64,000 nt of DNA from Enterococcus_K sp051713825 (GTDB lineage Bacteria > Bacillota > Bacilli > Lactobacillales > Enterococcaceae): contig NZ_JBIOQR010000001.1 in NCBI RefSeq assembly GCF_051713825.1, positions 2,790,001 through 2,854,000 of the forward strand, in the 5' to 3' direction. The translations under genes were made by a program, and so were the position numbers. Shown piece after piece: positions 26,215 through 35,301 of this stretch (its first letter is position 1; each line of letters starts with the position of its first letter). The notes beneath the pieces are model-generated. The model was not told the DNA's origin and did not search any database. It worked only from the letters and a program-made list of their open reading frames with translations.

Positions 26215-26616
26215 TTATACAAGAACTAATTCAACTTCAATATTTCCTTTTGTTGCTTTAGAGTATGGACAAAATGCATGCGCTTTGTCCACCATTTCTT
26301 TAGCAACCGCTGCTTCTAATCCATCAAGATGCACTTCCAAAATGACACCGATTGTGTAACCACCATCGTCTAATGTATAAAGAGACACACGAGCCTTCAC
26401 TTCTGAATCGGCTGTTATACCTTCTTCTTTCAGAATATGTTGAAGAGCACCATTAAAACAAGAAGCATAACCTGCTGCAAACAATTGTTCCGGATTGGTT
26501 CCTTCACTGTGAATACTTGGGGCCGTAATCTTCATCTTCATGGTTCCATTTGGGGCTGCTACTTCACCCTCACGACCACCATGGTTAATCATTGCTGTTT
26601 CATAAACCTTTTTCAC
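26215..26616 (-). CDS. ohr: Ohr/OsmC-family organic hydroperoxide reductase
   Basis: 133 residues. The two reactive cysteines are Cys53 in YASCFNGAL and Cys116 in HAFCPYSKAT, the Ohr pattern; the protein reduces organic and lipid hydroperoxides. Start is GTG with GAGGAG upstream. No MarR-type OhrR gene is adjacent. Confidence 0.92.
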   Translation of the reverse strand: MKKVYETAMINHGGREGEVAAPNGTMKMKITAPSIHSEGTNPEQLFAAGYASCFNGALQHILKEEGITADSEVKARVSLYTLDDGGYTIGVILEVHLDGLEAAVAKEMVDKAHAFCPYSKATKGNIEVELVLV

Positions 26617-26700
26617 TGTCCTTCACTCCTCTTTTTAATTCATCCTATAAGCTTATTGTAGTGACTTTTGGATCAGAAAACAAAAGATTCGCCTTGTGAA

Positions 26701-26907
26701 TTATTCAAGAAGTAGAATGCCATCCTCAACTAATTTCCCGAAAAACAATAAAATACCATCAATGAGCATGACTGACATGTTGATTCCAAAGTAAACGGAG
26801 ATCTTTTCTAAGATATCTGCTTTTCGTTGATTTTTCAAATAGAGATACACCAAAAAATTGGTTCCATACGTAAAGACCGTCATAACCACTATAAATTTAA
26901 CTAACAT
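26701..26907 (-). CDS. Small membrane protein, uncharacterised
   Basis: 68 residues from the ATG at 26907, chosen for GAGGTGG six bases upstream. Two hydrophobic helices (about 3-25 and 40-62) linked by a charged turn (KNQRKADILEK). No family recognised. It lies 85 bp upstream of ohr on the same strand, with possible read-through. Confidence 0.6.
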   Translation of the reverse strand: MLVKFIVVMTVFTYGTNFLVYLYLKNQRKADILEKISVYFGINMSVMLIDGILLFFGKLVEDGILLLE

Positions 26908-26980
26908 TCTTTCCACCTCAAATAACGACACCTTTTTTACTAGAATGACTGCCCTTTCAAGGAATCTAATACCACCACAG

Positions 26981-27028
26981 CATCAGATAAACGGTGGGCA
27001 CAAAAGCAGCGCAATCTGTCCCAACCTC
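26981..27028 (-). repeat. Shortened copy of the 61.9-kb structured repeat
   Basis: Read on the minus strand, it begins GAGGTTGGGACAG and ends with TTTGTGCCCACCGTTTATC, matching both ends of the repeat at 61901-62018 but lacking about 70 bases of its middle. Confidence 0.65.
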
Positions 27029-27077
27029 AATTCATTCATCTATCTTAAATAAATTTTTCCGTATTTATTTATGTACT

Positions 27078-27106
27078 AAAGTGCGCTCTTCACACGCACT
27101 TTTTTA
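27078..27106. terminator. Terminator hairpin after the phosphohexomutase gene
   Basis: AAAGTGCG (27078-27085) pairs with CGCACTTT (27095-27102); the T run is best on the plus strand, weaker on the minus strand. Confidence 0.5.
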
Positions 27107-27181
27107 TTTCCTATTCTACATAATGGACAAAATTGGCCAAAAATGCAAGCGGAATCATGCAGTTCTCAAAAATAAAATGCA

Positions 27182-28678
27182 TTAAATTTGATTTTTTTCA
27201 ATAGACGGATATTTATCGAAGAATTTTGACAGTTTTTCAATAACTAGCTGATTGTTGCCTACAACATCGTTTTCAATCTGCAATACGAGTAAGGGTTCAT
27301 GCAAACTCATGCGCAGTAAAAACCACCCGCTACCATACGGATCTGAGACGGTAAACCGAATGCCTTCCTCATTTTCTAAGTCCACCGTATAGCCTTTTTC
27401 CGCGCTCAAATACTCCGGAAGTTCCGAGATGACTTTTTCTCCCAAGAGTCTATACTCTGCCTCTAACAAACGAAGCCGCACTTCTTTTGTTTCTTTTGGT
27501 TGCTTCAATTCTTGAATTAACGTGTCTAAAGTTTGGCCATTTTCTTTTAATGTCGGTAGCAACATAAGTATTTTAGCAATTACATAAGCCCCATCATCTA
27601 AAAAGTAATTTTCTTTGAAAGCAGCGTGGCCACTGGTTTCAATCGCTAGCTGACTATCAATTCCGTCTTTGTTCAGAGCAATTGATTTATTAATGACGTT
27701 ACGATAACCAGAAATATAACGAACTTGTTTGCCCCCATTTTCTTCGATAAAGTCTTTCAAGTGATTTGAGGTCGGTGAATTCGTCACAATACTGGTACCG
27801 GGATGTTCGCTCAAAATAATTTTACTCAAAACCGCAATCAAATTGTTGCGATTAATTACTTCGCCGTTTTTCGCTACCACAGCTGAACGATCAACATCTG
27901 TATCGAAGATGACACCCAAATCAGCTTTATTTTGTATAACGGCTGCTTGGATACTCGCCATAGCTTCCTTGTTATCAGGATTAGGAATATGATTAGGGAA
28001 ATGTCCATCCGGTTCCAAAAATTGTGAACCAGCTGTATCCGCCCCTAGTGCTTGTAATACATGTTTGGCAAAAAAGCCCCCTGCACCATTTCCGGCATCA
28101 ACAATAATTTTAAACCCTTTTAACGGCTCTTTATCAATTGTCTTCATGCCTTTACGAATCTTTTTAACTAAATCTTGTGCATAAGGCGAAATAATGTCCT
28201 TCTTCTCTACTTTTCCAGTCGTTTCTCCTGATTCCACCAACTTATCCGTGTGGGTTAAGATGTAACGAATATCTTCTTTTTCAGCCCCACCCGCACGACT
28301 AAAAATTTTGATGCCGTTAAAATAGTAGGGCAGATGACTCGCTGTTAACATGACTCCTGCATCGCATGCAAATTCATTAAACTGTGTTGTCATGAACATT
28401 GCGGGTGTTGTTGCCAGACCAAAATCAAGCACTTCGACACCTTGAGAGACTAAGCTTTCAATCAATGCTTGCTGCAGGTTTGGACCACTCAGACGACTAT
28501 CACGACCAATCCCAACTTTTAAAGGTTGATGATTTCCTTTACTTCTTAACCAGTTGACCAAACCTTGGCCAATTAAGTGGACTTCTCTTTCAGTTAAGGT
28601 TGCTGAAAGAGTAGGTGTCTCAATCGCAATCCCACGTATATCCGATCCATTCTGTAACGCTTTCATTTTTTCTTTCAT
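27182..28678 (-). CDS. Alpha-D-phosphohexomutase (phosphomannomutase/phosphoglucomutase)
   Basis: 498 residues, four-domain alpha-phosphohexomutase. The phosphoserine loop is TASHLP (Ser114), the metal loop DTDVDR, the sugar-binding loop near ETSGHAAF, and the phosphate-binding domain at the C-terminus. It interconverts hexose-6-phosphate and hexose-1-phosphate, feeding nucleotide-sugar synthesis. It starts after GGAGGA. Whether glucose or mannose is preferred cannot be told. Confidence 0.88.
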   Translation of the reverse strand: MKEKMKALQNGSDIRGIAIETPTLSATLTEREVHLIGQGLVNWLRSKGNHQPLKVGIGRDSRLSGPNLQQALIESLVSQGVEVLDFGLATTPAMFMTTQFNEFACDAGVMLTASHLPYYFNGIKIFSRAGGAEKEDIRYILTHTDKLVESGETTGKVEKKDIISPYAQDLVKKIRKGMKTIDKEPLKGFKIIVDAGNGAGGFFAKHVLQALGADTAGSQFLEPDGHFPNHIPNPDNKEAMASIQAAVIQNKADLGVIFDTDVDRSAVVAKNGEVINRNNLIAVLSKIILSEHPGTSIVTNSPTSNHLKDFIEENGGKQVRYISGYRNVINKSIALNKDGIDSQLAIETSGHAAFKENYFLDDGAYVIAKILMLLPTLKENGQTLDTLIQELKQPKETKEVRLRLLEAEYRLLGEKVISELPEYLSAEKGYTVDLENEEGIRFTVSDPYGSGWFLLRMSLHEPLLVLQIENDVVGNNQLVIEKLSKFFDKYPSIEKNQI

Positions 28679-28806
28679 TTTTAGTCCTCCAATTCTATCA
28701 ATTAACTTACTAGTATTTTTATCGACATTCGACTGGTTGCAAGAACTCGGGTATTATACTTACTCAAAAATAATGAGTCTCTCTATCTGATTAATCTAAT
28801 TATAGC

Positions 28807-28846
28807 AAAAAATACCTAAAATAAACTAGCTTTTTTGGTATTTTTT
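28807..28846. promoter_or_regulatory. Inverted repeat in a divergent promoter region
   Basis: AAAAAATACC (28807-28816) and GGTATTTTTT (28837-28846), perfect 10-bp arms with a 20-base spacer, between the divergent phosphohexomutase and oxidase genes. Operator or upstream terminator; undecided. Confidence 0.4.
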
Positions 28847-29002
28847 ACTTTATAGTAAATTGAAGTAGAAAGTCAGGTAACTAGAAACAGGAATCTTGTC
28901 TATTAACCGCCCCTGTGTCAAAATGGAAAAAGATTTATCCTTAAAGGTTTGGATAAACGAGTAAATCAATCTGATTTCAAAAAAAGTAGCAGGAGGCATT
29001 TG

Positions 29003-30121
29003 ATGAAAAAGATAGCGATTATTGGTGGCGGTATTATTGGCATGACGCTAGCCAGTTATTTAGATAAAACGAAATTTGCAATCACCGTGTTTGATTCAGA
29101 AGTAGGACAAGCAACCAAAGCAAGTGCTGGCATTATCTCCCCTTGGTTATCAAAACGACGAAATAAAAAATGGTATCAACTAGCCCGTGAAGGTGCCGCA
29201 TTTTATGAAAAGCTCGTTTGCGACTTTCACTTGGATGCGTCCGTTTATACAAAATCCGGCACCTTACTACTCAGAAAAAAGAATGATTTAGAAGAGCTTT
29301 TTACCCTTGCCGAATCTAGAAAAAAAGAAGCGCCCGAAATTGGTGAACTTCGAAAATTAACAGCAGAGGAAACGCAAAAGCAGCTCCCACTTCTAAAACG
29401 ACAGCCTTCCCTACACATTTCCGGCGGTGGCCGATTAGACGGTGCGGCCTATTTGCAGGAACTAAAGCAGCAAGCATTAGCGAATGGTATCCGTTTTGAA
29501 AAGAGAAATATAACTCTCTCAAAAACAACTGACTGGCTACTTCATGAAGCTGTGACAGGTAATCTTCTGGGAACCTTTGATTTTGTAGCTGTAACAGCGG
29601 GACCTGGCCTAAAGAATCTCTTATCCCCACTTGGCTATCAAGTCGATGTCCGTCCGCAAAAAGGGCAGCTATTAAGTTTTACGACAGCATTTAAAGACAG
29701 TCAAAAATGGCCTGTTGCTATGCTCGACGGTGAAAGTGATTTAATTCCTTTTAATAACGGGACGATTTTGTTAGGAGCAACTCATGAAAATGAGGCCGGA
29801 TTTGATTTAAACCCTACTCAGGAGGCTTATGAGCACTTACGGACAGTCAGTCAACCCTTCTTAGACTCAGATGAGCTCTTTTCAAAAATAAACCCCACGT
29901 TTCGCGTAGGAACTAGAGCTTACACCTCCGATTTTGCGCCATTCTTTGGGCCTTTAGAAGATCAAACTATCGTGGTAGCTAGTGGATTAGGTTCTTCAGG
30001 ATTAACTACAGGGCCTTATATCGGTTATCTCCTAGCAGATTATTTTCATAATCAGTCTATAGACACTACTCCCTATCAAAAGTCCATGGATACTTATATC
30101 AAAAAAGAAACCAACAAGTAA
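29003..30121 (+). CDS. FAD-dependent oxidoreductase, DAO/glycine-oxidase family
   Basis: 372 residues from the ATG at 29003 (AGGAGG seven bases upstream; the frame is open further upstream without a ribosome site). The N-terminal dinucleotide fold GGGIIGMTLASYL binds FAD; the C-terminus has the second FAD-contact motif GLGSSGLTTGP. The family oxidises D-amino acids, glycine, sarcosine or related amines. It is convergent with dhaM. It is not GlpO/GlpD: at 372 residues it is much shorter. Confidence 0.8.
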   Translation: MKKIAIIGGGIIGMTLASYLDKTKFAITVFDSEVGQATKASAGIISPWLSKRRNKKWYQLAREGAAFYEKLVCDFHLDASVYTKSGTLLLRKKNDLEELFTLAESRKKEAPEIGELRKLTAEETQKQLPLLKRQPSLHISGGGRLDGAAYLQELKQQALANGIRFEKRNITLSKTTDWLLHEAVTGNLLGTFDFVAVTAGPGLKNLLSPLGYQVDVRPQKGQLLSFTTAFKDSQKWPVAMLDGESDLIPFNNGTILLGATHENEAGFDLNPTQEAYEHLRTVSQPFLDSDELFSKINPTFRVGTRAYTSDFAPFFGPLEDQTIVVASGLGSSGLTTGPYIGYLLADYFHNQSIDTTPYQKSMDTYIKKETNK

Positions 30122-30144
30122 AGGCACACAACACCTCAGTGTAC

Positions 30145-30194
30145 AAAAAAGTCTTCGCAGCCTCCCTTAGTGGATAGGTTGTGAAGACTTTTTT
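30145..30194. terminator. Bidirectional terminator between the oxidase gene and dhaM
   Basis: AAAAAAGTCTTC (30145-30156) pairs with GAAGACTTTTTT (30183-30194), with T runs on both strands. Confidence 0.85.
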
Positions 30195-30243
30195 CATAGA
30201 TAGCACATACATAGGCGTTTCAGCTGTTCTAGCGGTTTGTTAT

Positions 30244-30612
30244 CTATTTAATTTTTAACTCTTTTAATTGTTCATCAATCATTGTTCTTTGTGCTCCTGC
30301 TTGAAGTAGAGCAGCTGCTGTATAAGCACTTTCGATAAACGCTGTATCATACAACTGGATTTCTTTGTCAGTCATTTCCATAGCCATTTCTAAATTCATC
30401 TTCGCACTGCCTAAATCATAGAAAGCTAAAATGCTCTCTTCTGATAAGCCATCAATGACGTTAGAAATCCGTTCCATAGAAGTCCCGACGCCACCATCTT
30501 CCAGGCCAGCTGCGACAACCACTGTAACATCCTTTGCAACCTCTGCCAAAAGACGTTGCAAACCTTTTGCAATTTCTTCAACATGTGAAACCAATAGAAT
30601 TGCACTACTCAT
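30244..30612 (-). CDS. dhaM: PTS-dependent dihydroxyacetone kinase, phosphoryl donor subunit DhaM
   Basis: 122 residues from the ATG at 30612, overlapping the end of dhaL by 8 bp. EIIA-mannose-like fold with phosphohistidine His10 in LLVSHV. It takes phosphate from HPr and passes it to ADP held on DhaL. This is the short Gram-positive form without fused HPr/EI domains. Last gene of the dhaKLM run. Confidence 0.92.
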   Translation of the reverse strand: MSSAILLVSHVEEIAKGLQRLLAEVAKDVTVVVAAGLEDGGVGTSMERISNVIDGLSEESILAFYDLGSAKMNLEMAMEMTDKEIQLYDTAFIESAYTAAALLQAGAQRTMIDEQLKELKIK

Positions 30613-31186
30613 GAGCAAAAACCCCCGCTTCTATCATTGATTGGAAAAGATAATTTGAGGACATTGCCCCTGGATCAATATGTCCTTTTGAACGTTCGCC
30701 GACATAAGACGCACGTCCCTTGGTAGCAATCAACTCTTTTGTGTTGTCTGTCAGAGTGGTCAATAATTCAGAAGTTAATGTGCCCTCTTTTAATGCGTCA
30801 ACTGCTGGAATCCAAAGATCAAGCATCGTCTTTTCACCTAACGCTGCTTTCCCTCTTTTTTCAATGCCATCAATTCCGGCACGTAAAATAGTTTCTGGAT
30901 CATTTGTTTCTTTACTAGCTTTCGCCATTTCTAGCATAGCCGTACCATAAAGTGGGCCAGATGCGCCCCCGACTTTACTAATAAGTGTCATTGCAATTGT
31001 TTTGAACTCATCAAACAAACTTCCTTCGAGCGTTGTTTCCATGACTGCGGCCATCCCTCGCGCCATGTTGTTCCCATGGTCGCCATCACCAATTGGCGTA
31101 TCTAGTTCGCTTAAATAATCTTTATTGGTTTGAATTTTTTCGTCAAAACGTTTGACTGTATCTATCAAATTTTCTGGTGTAAACAT
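30605..31186 (-). CDS. dhaL: Dihydroxyacetone kinase ADP-binding subunit DhaL
   Basis: 193 residues from the ATG at 31186, 13 bp after the dhaK stop, with AAGGGGG upstream; the frame is open farther but overlaps dhaK. The Mg-ADP site PIGDGDHG (Asp34, Asp36) is intact. DhaL keeps a bound nucleotide that is rephosphorylated by DhaM and used to phosphorylate dihydroxyacetone on DhaK. Confidence 0.93.
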   Translation of the reverse strand: MFTPENLIDTVKRFDEKIQTNKDYLSELDTPIGDGDHGNNMARGMAAVMETTLEGSLFDEFKTIAMTLISKVGGASGPLYGTAMLEMAKASKETNDPETILRAGIDGIEKRGKAALGEKTMLDLWIPAVDALKEGTLTSELLTTLTDNTKELIATKGRASYVGERSKGHIDPGAMSSNYLFQSMIEAGVFAHE

Positions 31187-31199
31187 CTCTTTTTCCCCC

Positions 31200-32183
31200 T
31201 TACCAAGCAATCGTGTCAACAGGTGCTTCAAGCGCTTCAACTATCGCTTGATCTGTGTGAATCATCGTTAATGAAAGACCGGCCATATCAATTGAAGTCA
31301 TATAATTACCAACTTTACTAAAGGTAATCGTTAGGCCTTCTTCGGCCAATATTGTCTTGACATCATTAAAGAAGATGTATTGTTCCATTAATGGAGTCGC
31401 CCCCATTCCGTTGACAAGAACACCATACGTATCACCTTTTTCCCATTTGAATTCAGCTTTTAATTTTGTGACAATTTCTTGTGCCATCTCTTTTGATGTT
31501 TTAATTTTTTCTCTTCGATAGCCAGGCTCGCCATGAATCCCAACGCCAAATTCAATCTCATCATCTGCTAATTCAAAACCAGGCTTTCCAACCTCTGGAA
31601 CTGTTGCGCCAGATAAGGCAACGCCGATTGTTTTAATTTTTGGTACCAGTTCTTTACCAGCTTTTTCTAGTTCTTGAACTGTTGCCCCATTTTTTGCCCA
31701 AGCACCCAAAATTTTGTGAACAAGAACTGTTCCGGCAACACCACGACGCCCTTGAGTATAGGTACTATCTTCTACGGCAATATCATCATCTACCAAAACG
31801 AAGCCGATAGGAATATCATCTATATCAGCCATGTCTTGAGCCATTTCAAAATTCATGACATCCCCAGAGTAATTCTTAACAATCAATAGAACGCCTTTTC
31901 CTTCATTTGTCGCTTTAATCGCTTCATAGATTTGATCAGGGGTTGGGGAAGTAAAGACTTGCCCACAGACTGCCGCACTCAGCATTCCTTCTCCGACAAA
32001 ACCGGCATGTGCTGGTTCATGTCCACTACCGCCACCACTCACTAAAGCTACTTGTTGTGCATTTTCTTTTCTTTTTACGACGAAGGTTTCAGGTATCTGC
32101 ACAAGTCTGTCAGGGTAAGCGCCCACCAAACCAGCTACCATTTCTGTTAAGACATCTTTTGGATCATTGATAATTTTTTTCAT
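31200..32183 (-). CDS. dhaK: Dihydroxyacetone kinase substrate-binding subunit DhaK
   Basis: 327 residues. SGGGSGHEPAHAGFVG (around His55) and the His that binds dihydroxyacetone covalently, His217 in GIHGEPGYRR, are present. The product, dihydroxyacetone phosphate, enters glycolysis. The glycerol facilitator and glycerol kinase genes lie directly upstream on the same strand. There is no glycerol dehydrogenase gene in the window to supply dihydroxyacetone from glycerol; it may be elsewhere. Confidence 0.95.
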   Translation of the reverse strand: MKKIINDPKDVLTEMVAGLVGAYPDRLVQIPETFVVKRKENAQQVALVSGGGSGHEPAHAGFVGEGMLSAAVCGQVFTSPTPDQIYEAIKATNEGKGVLLIVKNYSGDVMNFEMAQDMADIDDIPIGFVLVDDDIAVEDSTYTQGRRGVAGTVLVHKILGAWAKNGATVQELEKAGKELVPKIKTIGVALSGATVPEVGKPGFELADDEIEFGVGIHGEPGYRREKIKTSKEMAQEIVTKLKAEFKWEKGDTYGVLVNGMGATPLMEQYIFFNDVKTILAEEGLTITFSKVGNYMTSIDMAGLSLTMIHTDQAIVEALEAPVDTIAW

Positions 32184-32348
32184 ACCTTTTCCTCTTTTCC
32201 GTTATCTATAAAAAAGGGTCGCCATGTTCAGCCGCTTTTCAAAACATACTGATCAAAAAGCAGCAATCAAAAATACTGCAGAACGAAGACAACCACCTTT
32301 TATTCACCCATTTGGTTAACCTAAAAGTATTCCTATCTTTTTGAGTCT

Positions 32349-33071
32349 TTAGATAGGTAAAATCATAAATAAACCGGCTGCTAATGCCCCACCAATCATT
32401 GGACCAACCACTGGAACCCAGCTATAAGCCCAATCAGAATCTCCTTTATTCGGAATTGGTAAGAATGCATGTGCAATACGTGGACCTAAGTCTCGCGCTG
32501 GGTTAATAGCGTAGCCTGTTGTACCTCCAAGAGATAAACCGATTGCCATGATTAAGACACCAACGGCTAGTGGATTCAATCCAGCACCAAAATCGCCAGT
32601 TGAAAATGATAATAAACCAAAAACCAAAACGAAGGTACCGATTGTTTCACTCACTAAGTTGGCACCATAACTTCTGATTGCAGGCCCCGTTGCGAACACA
32701 CCGAGAATTGTTGCAGAGTCTTTTGTTTCTTTCCAATGAGGTAGATATTGTAAATAAACAAGAATTGCACCAATAATCGCACCAATCAATTGACCGGCAA
32801 TGTAAGGGGCAACCATATCCCAACCAATCTTGCCTGCCATTGCCATCCCCAAGGTCACGGCCGGGTTTAAGTGTGCGGAAGAAAGATACCCTGAGGAATA
32901 GGCACCGATAGAAACTGCCGCTCCCCAGCCTAAGGTGATCGCAATCCAGCCAGCACCTTCAGCTTTTGTCTTTTTTAAACTCACACCTGCTACAACGCCA
33001 TCCCCTAACAATACCAAAATTGCTGTTCCCACAACTTCTCCAATAAACTGTGTCATTACAGATGAATCCAT
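32349..33071 (-). CDS. glpF: Glycerol facilitator (aquaglyceroporin)
   Basis: 240 residues, six helices, and both pore motifs: HLNPAVTLG and AINPARDLGPR. The residue after the second NPA (Arg-Asp) fits glycerol-conducting members. It lets glycerol diffuse in, trapped by GlpK encoded next upstream. Start is supported by AAGGA seven bases upstream. The 165-bp gap to dhaK holds no clear terminator. Confidence 0.92.
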   Translation of the reverse strand: MDSSVMTQFIGEVVGTAILVLLGDGVVAGVSLKKTKAEGAGWIAITLGWGAAVSIGAYSSGYLSSAHLNPAVTLGMAMAGKIGWDMVAPYIAGQLIGAIIGAILVYLQYLPHWKETKDSATILGVFATGPAIRSYGANLVSETIGTFVLVFGLLSFSTGDFGAGLNPLAVGVLIMAIGLSLGGTTGYAINPARDLGPRIAHAFLPIPNKGDSDWAYSWVPVVGPMIGGALAAGLFMILPI

Positions 33072-33223
33072 GAGAATTCCTTCTTTCTTAAATTTAGACT
33101 TCGTTTTTAGTTTTTGTTCTTATGCTTTTTTTGAGCTTTTCTGTGTATCTACTTATAGTGTAGGTTGGTTTATCGGTGTACTCAGTTTGATTTGTTGTTA
33201 TTGATTTAACTTATGTTTATTGT

Positions 33224-34738
33224 CTATTGTCGTTCAAGTGGTCGGTGCTTAAATTGCATAGTTGCTTGAATTGCATCTTGCCAGCCTGCATATAAATTAT
33301 CGCAAACCTCTTTTTTCATCTTCGGTTCAAATCGATTGCCGGTCTGATTCAACGCTTTAATTTCATCTAGGTCTTTCCAAAAACCAACTGCTAAACCAGC
33401 CAAATAAGCCACACCTAGCGCGGTTGTTTCTAAGAAGGCTGCTCGTTCTACTGGTGTTTGTAAAATATCCGCTTGAAATTGCATCAATAATTCATTTTTT
33501 GAGGCGCCGCCATCCACTCGTAAAAGTTTAATCTCCGTTTGAGCGTCATTTGCCATCGTTTTGACGACATCACACGTTTGGTACGCAAGCGATTCCAATG
33601 TTGCTCGAATAAAATGTTCTTTGGTTGTCCCACGAGTTAACCCAAAGATTGCCCCTCGAGCTTCTTGGTCCCAATAAGGTGCACCTAACCCTGTGAAAGC
33701 AGGAACAACATACACATTGTCGCTATCAGGCACCTGTTTGGCATATTCTTCTGATTCTGGCGCGTCAGTAAACATTCTAAGCCCATCTCGCAACCATTGA
33801 ATAGCAGACCCAGCAACAAAGATACTCCCCTCTAACGCATAGGTGATCTTGCCGTCAATGCCATAACCAATAGTTGTTAATAACCCGTTGTTTGACAGAA
33901 TAGGCGCTTCTCCCGTATTCATAATGATGAAAGCCCCAGTTCCGTAGGTGTTTTTGACCATCCCTTTTTCAAAGGCCGTTTGTCCAAACAAAGCCGCTTG
34001 TTGGTCGCCCGCCATCCCGGCAATCGGTACTTGTTGACCATAAAAATGATAATCCTCAGTGTAGCCGTATATTTCAGAATTCGAACGAACTTCAGGCAAC
34101 ATCGCCAGTGGAATATCTAATAAAGCCAATATCTCTTGGTCCCATTTCAAATCATAAATGTTGTACATCATTGTTCGACTGGCATTGGTATAATCAGTTA
34201 CATGAGCCTTACCACCTGTCAGCTTCCAAACAATCCAAGTGTCAATCGTGCCAAATAACAACTCCCCGTTTTCTGCACGTTTTCGAGCCCCTTCGACATG
34301 ATCCAATAACCATTTCACTTTTGTTGCTGAAAAATAAGAATCAATAATTAAGCCTGTTTTCTTTTGGATCATTTCTTTGTGCCCTGCCGTTTTTAACTCA
34401 TCAGCGATTTCATTCGTCTGTTTTGACTGCCAAACAATTGCGTGATAAATCGGTACCCCTGTCTTTTTATCCCAAACGACAGTTGTTTCACGTTGGTTTG
34501 TAATTCCGATAGCCGAAATTTGATGTGGACGCAAACTTCCTTCAATTAAAGCGCCTGCAATAACAGATTGAACTGAATTCCAAATTTCATTGGCATCGTG
34601 TTCGACCCATCCTGCTTTTGGAAAATACTGTGTGAACTCCTTTTGGGAAGTCGCCACTTGTTTCCCCGCTTTATCAAAGACAATCGCTCGCGAGCTAGTT
34701 GTTCCTTGATCGATCGATAAAATATACTGTTCAACCAT
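33224..34738 (-). CDS. glpK: Glycerol kinase
   Basis: 504 residues. FGGY-family kinase with the phosphate loop SIDQGTTSSRA and glycerol-site residues in GWVEHDANEIW. His231 in DYHFYGQQVP corresponds to the His of enterococcal/bacillary GlpK that is phosphorylated by HPr, which stimulates the enzyme and couples glycerol use to PTS activity. First gene of the glpK-glpF-dhaKLM series. No glycerol-3-phosphate oxidase gene is in the window. Confidence 0.96.
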   Translation of the reverse strand: MVEQYILSIDQGTTSSRAIVFDKAGKQVATSQKEFTQYFPKAGWVEHDANEIWNSVQSVIAGALIEGSLRPHQISAIGITNQRETTVVWDKKTGVPIYHAIVWQSKQTNEIADELKTAGHKEMIQKKTGLIIDSYFSATKVKWLLDHVEGARKRAENGELLFGTIDTWIVWKLTGGKAHVTDYTNASRTMMYNIYDLKWDQEILALLDIPLAMLPEVRSNSEIYGYTEDYHFYGQQVPIAGMAGDQQAALFGQTAFEKGMVKNTYGTGAFIIMNTGEAPILSNNGLLTTIGYGIDGKITYALEGSIFVAGSAIQWLRDGLRMFTDAPESEEYAKQVPDSDNVYVVPAFTGLGAPYWDQEARGAIFGLTRGTTKEHFIRATLESLAYQTCDVVKTMANDAQTEIKLLRVDGGASKNELLMQFQADILQTPVERAAFLETTALGVAYLAGLAVGFWKDLDEIKALNQTGNRFEPKMKKEVCDNLYAGWQDAIQATMQFKHRPLERQ

Positions 34739-34901
34739 ATTTGTTCCTCCACTCCTCTTCGTGTCACTTTTGAAATCGATCCATTAATAGCCCTAGTCTC
34801 TTCTCTGCCTTTCGTAAATAGAAAAACAAACAGGAAACGTAAAACAGACCTCCTTCCTCTATAGTTTACCACCTCTATAATAAACGATAAAGTAAACGTT
34901 T

Positions 34902-34921
34902 TACCAATAAAACGATTGGTA
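34902..34921. promoter_or_regulatory. Inverted repeat upstream of glpK, candidate operator
   Basis: TACCAAT (34902-34908) and ATTGGTA (34915-34921) flank AAAACG. It lies about 165 bp upstream of glpK; a TTGGTA/TATTAT pair with long (19-bp) spacing overlaps it on the minus strand. The nearby GTAAACGTTTTAC is cre-like but has three mismatches to the consensus. Confidence 0.35.
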
Positions 34922-35224
34922 TCTTGGACACTCCAAGTTATTTGTCAAAATAGATACATGGTGTGGAAGGATAAGATAGTCTGTTTAATTTTATCGGCTC
35001 GAACAAATTAAATGATGTAATAAGTTAGAAATTTTGTTTATATGTTTTAGGAAAACTATATTAGCTAATTTAGTGGATAACAAAGAGATTCTACAAATGA
35101 TTCATGTGCCTATAGGGCAGATGACATGATGTATTCGAGAAGAAAACAGAAAGATTAATGGAGCTTGTGCAGGTAAACTGACGGTCAATACTTTGGTCAA
35201 AATATCTTTAGAAAAGACAAAAAA
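34922..35224. other. Gap left of the IS3 element, possible decayed gene
   Basis: No intact gene. One plus-strand frame is open for about 35 codons before a TGA near 35131 and continues open afterwards up to the IS, so it may be a degraded reading frame; similarity not recognised. Confidence 0.25.
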
Positions 35225-35239
35225 GAGACTGAGACATAA
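35225..35239. repeat. Left half of a hairpin split by the IS3 element
   Basis: GAGACTGAGACATAA here matches the reverse complement of GTTATGATCCCAGTCTC at 37075-37091 on the other side of the IS, apart from one base change and a one-base gap. Together they would form a GAGRCTGGGACATAAC-type terminator hairpin like those at 26118 and 62031. Confidence 0.6.
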
Positions 35240-35301
35240 TGATATGCTACCCCTATACAGGACACTGAAACATAATAAGTCCAGTATAGGGGGTATTTAT
35301 T

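Noticed and set aside
34888..34905. cre (CcpA) site upstream of glpK
   Set aside because: GTAAACGTTTTAC-like, but three mismatches to the core consensus; not strong enough to call.
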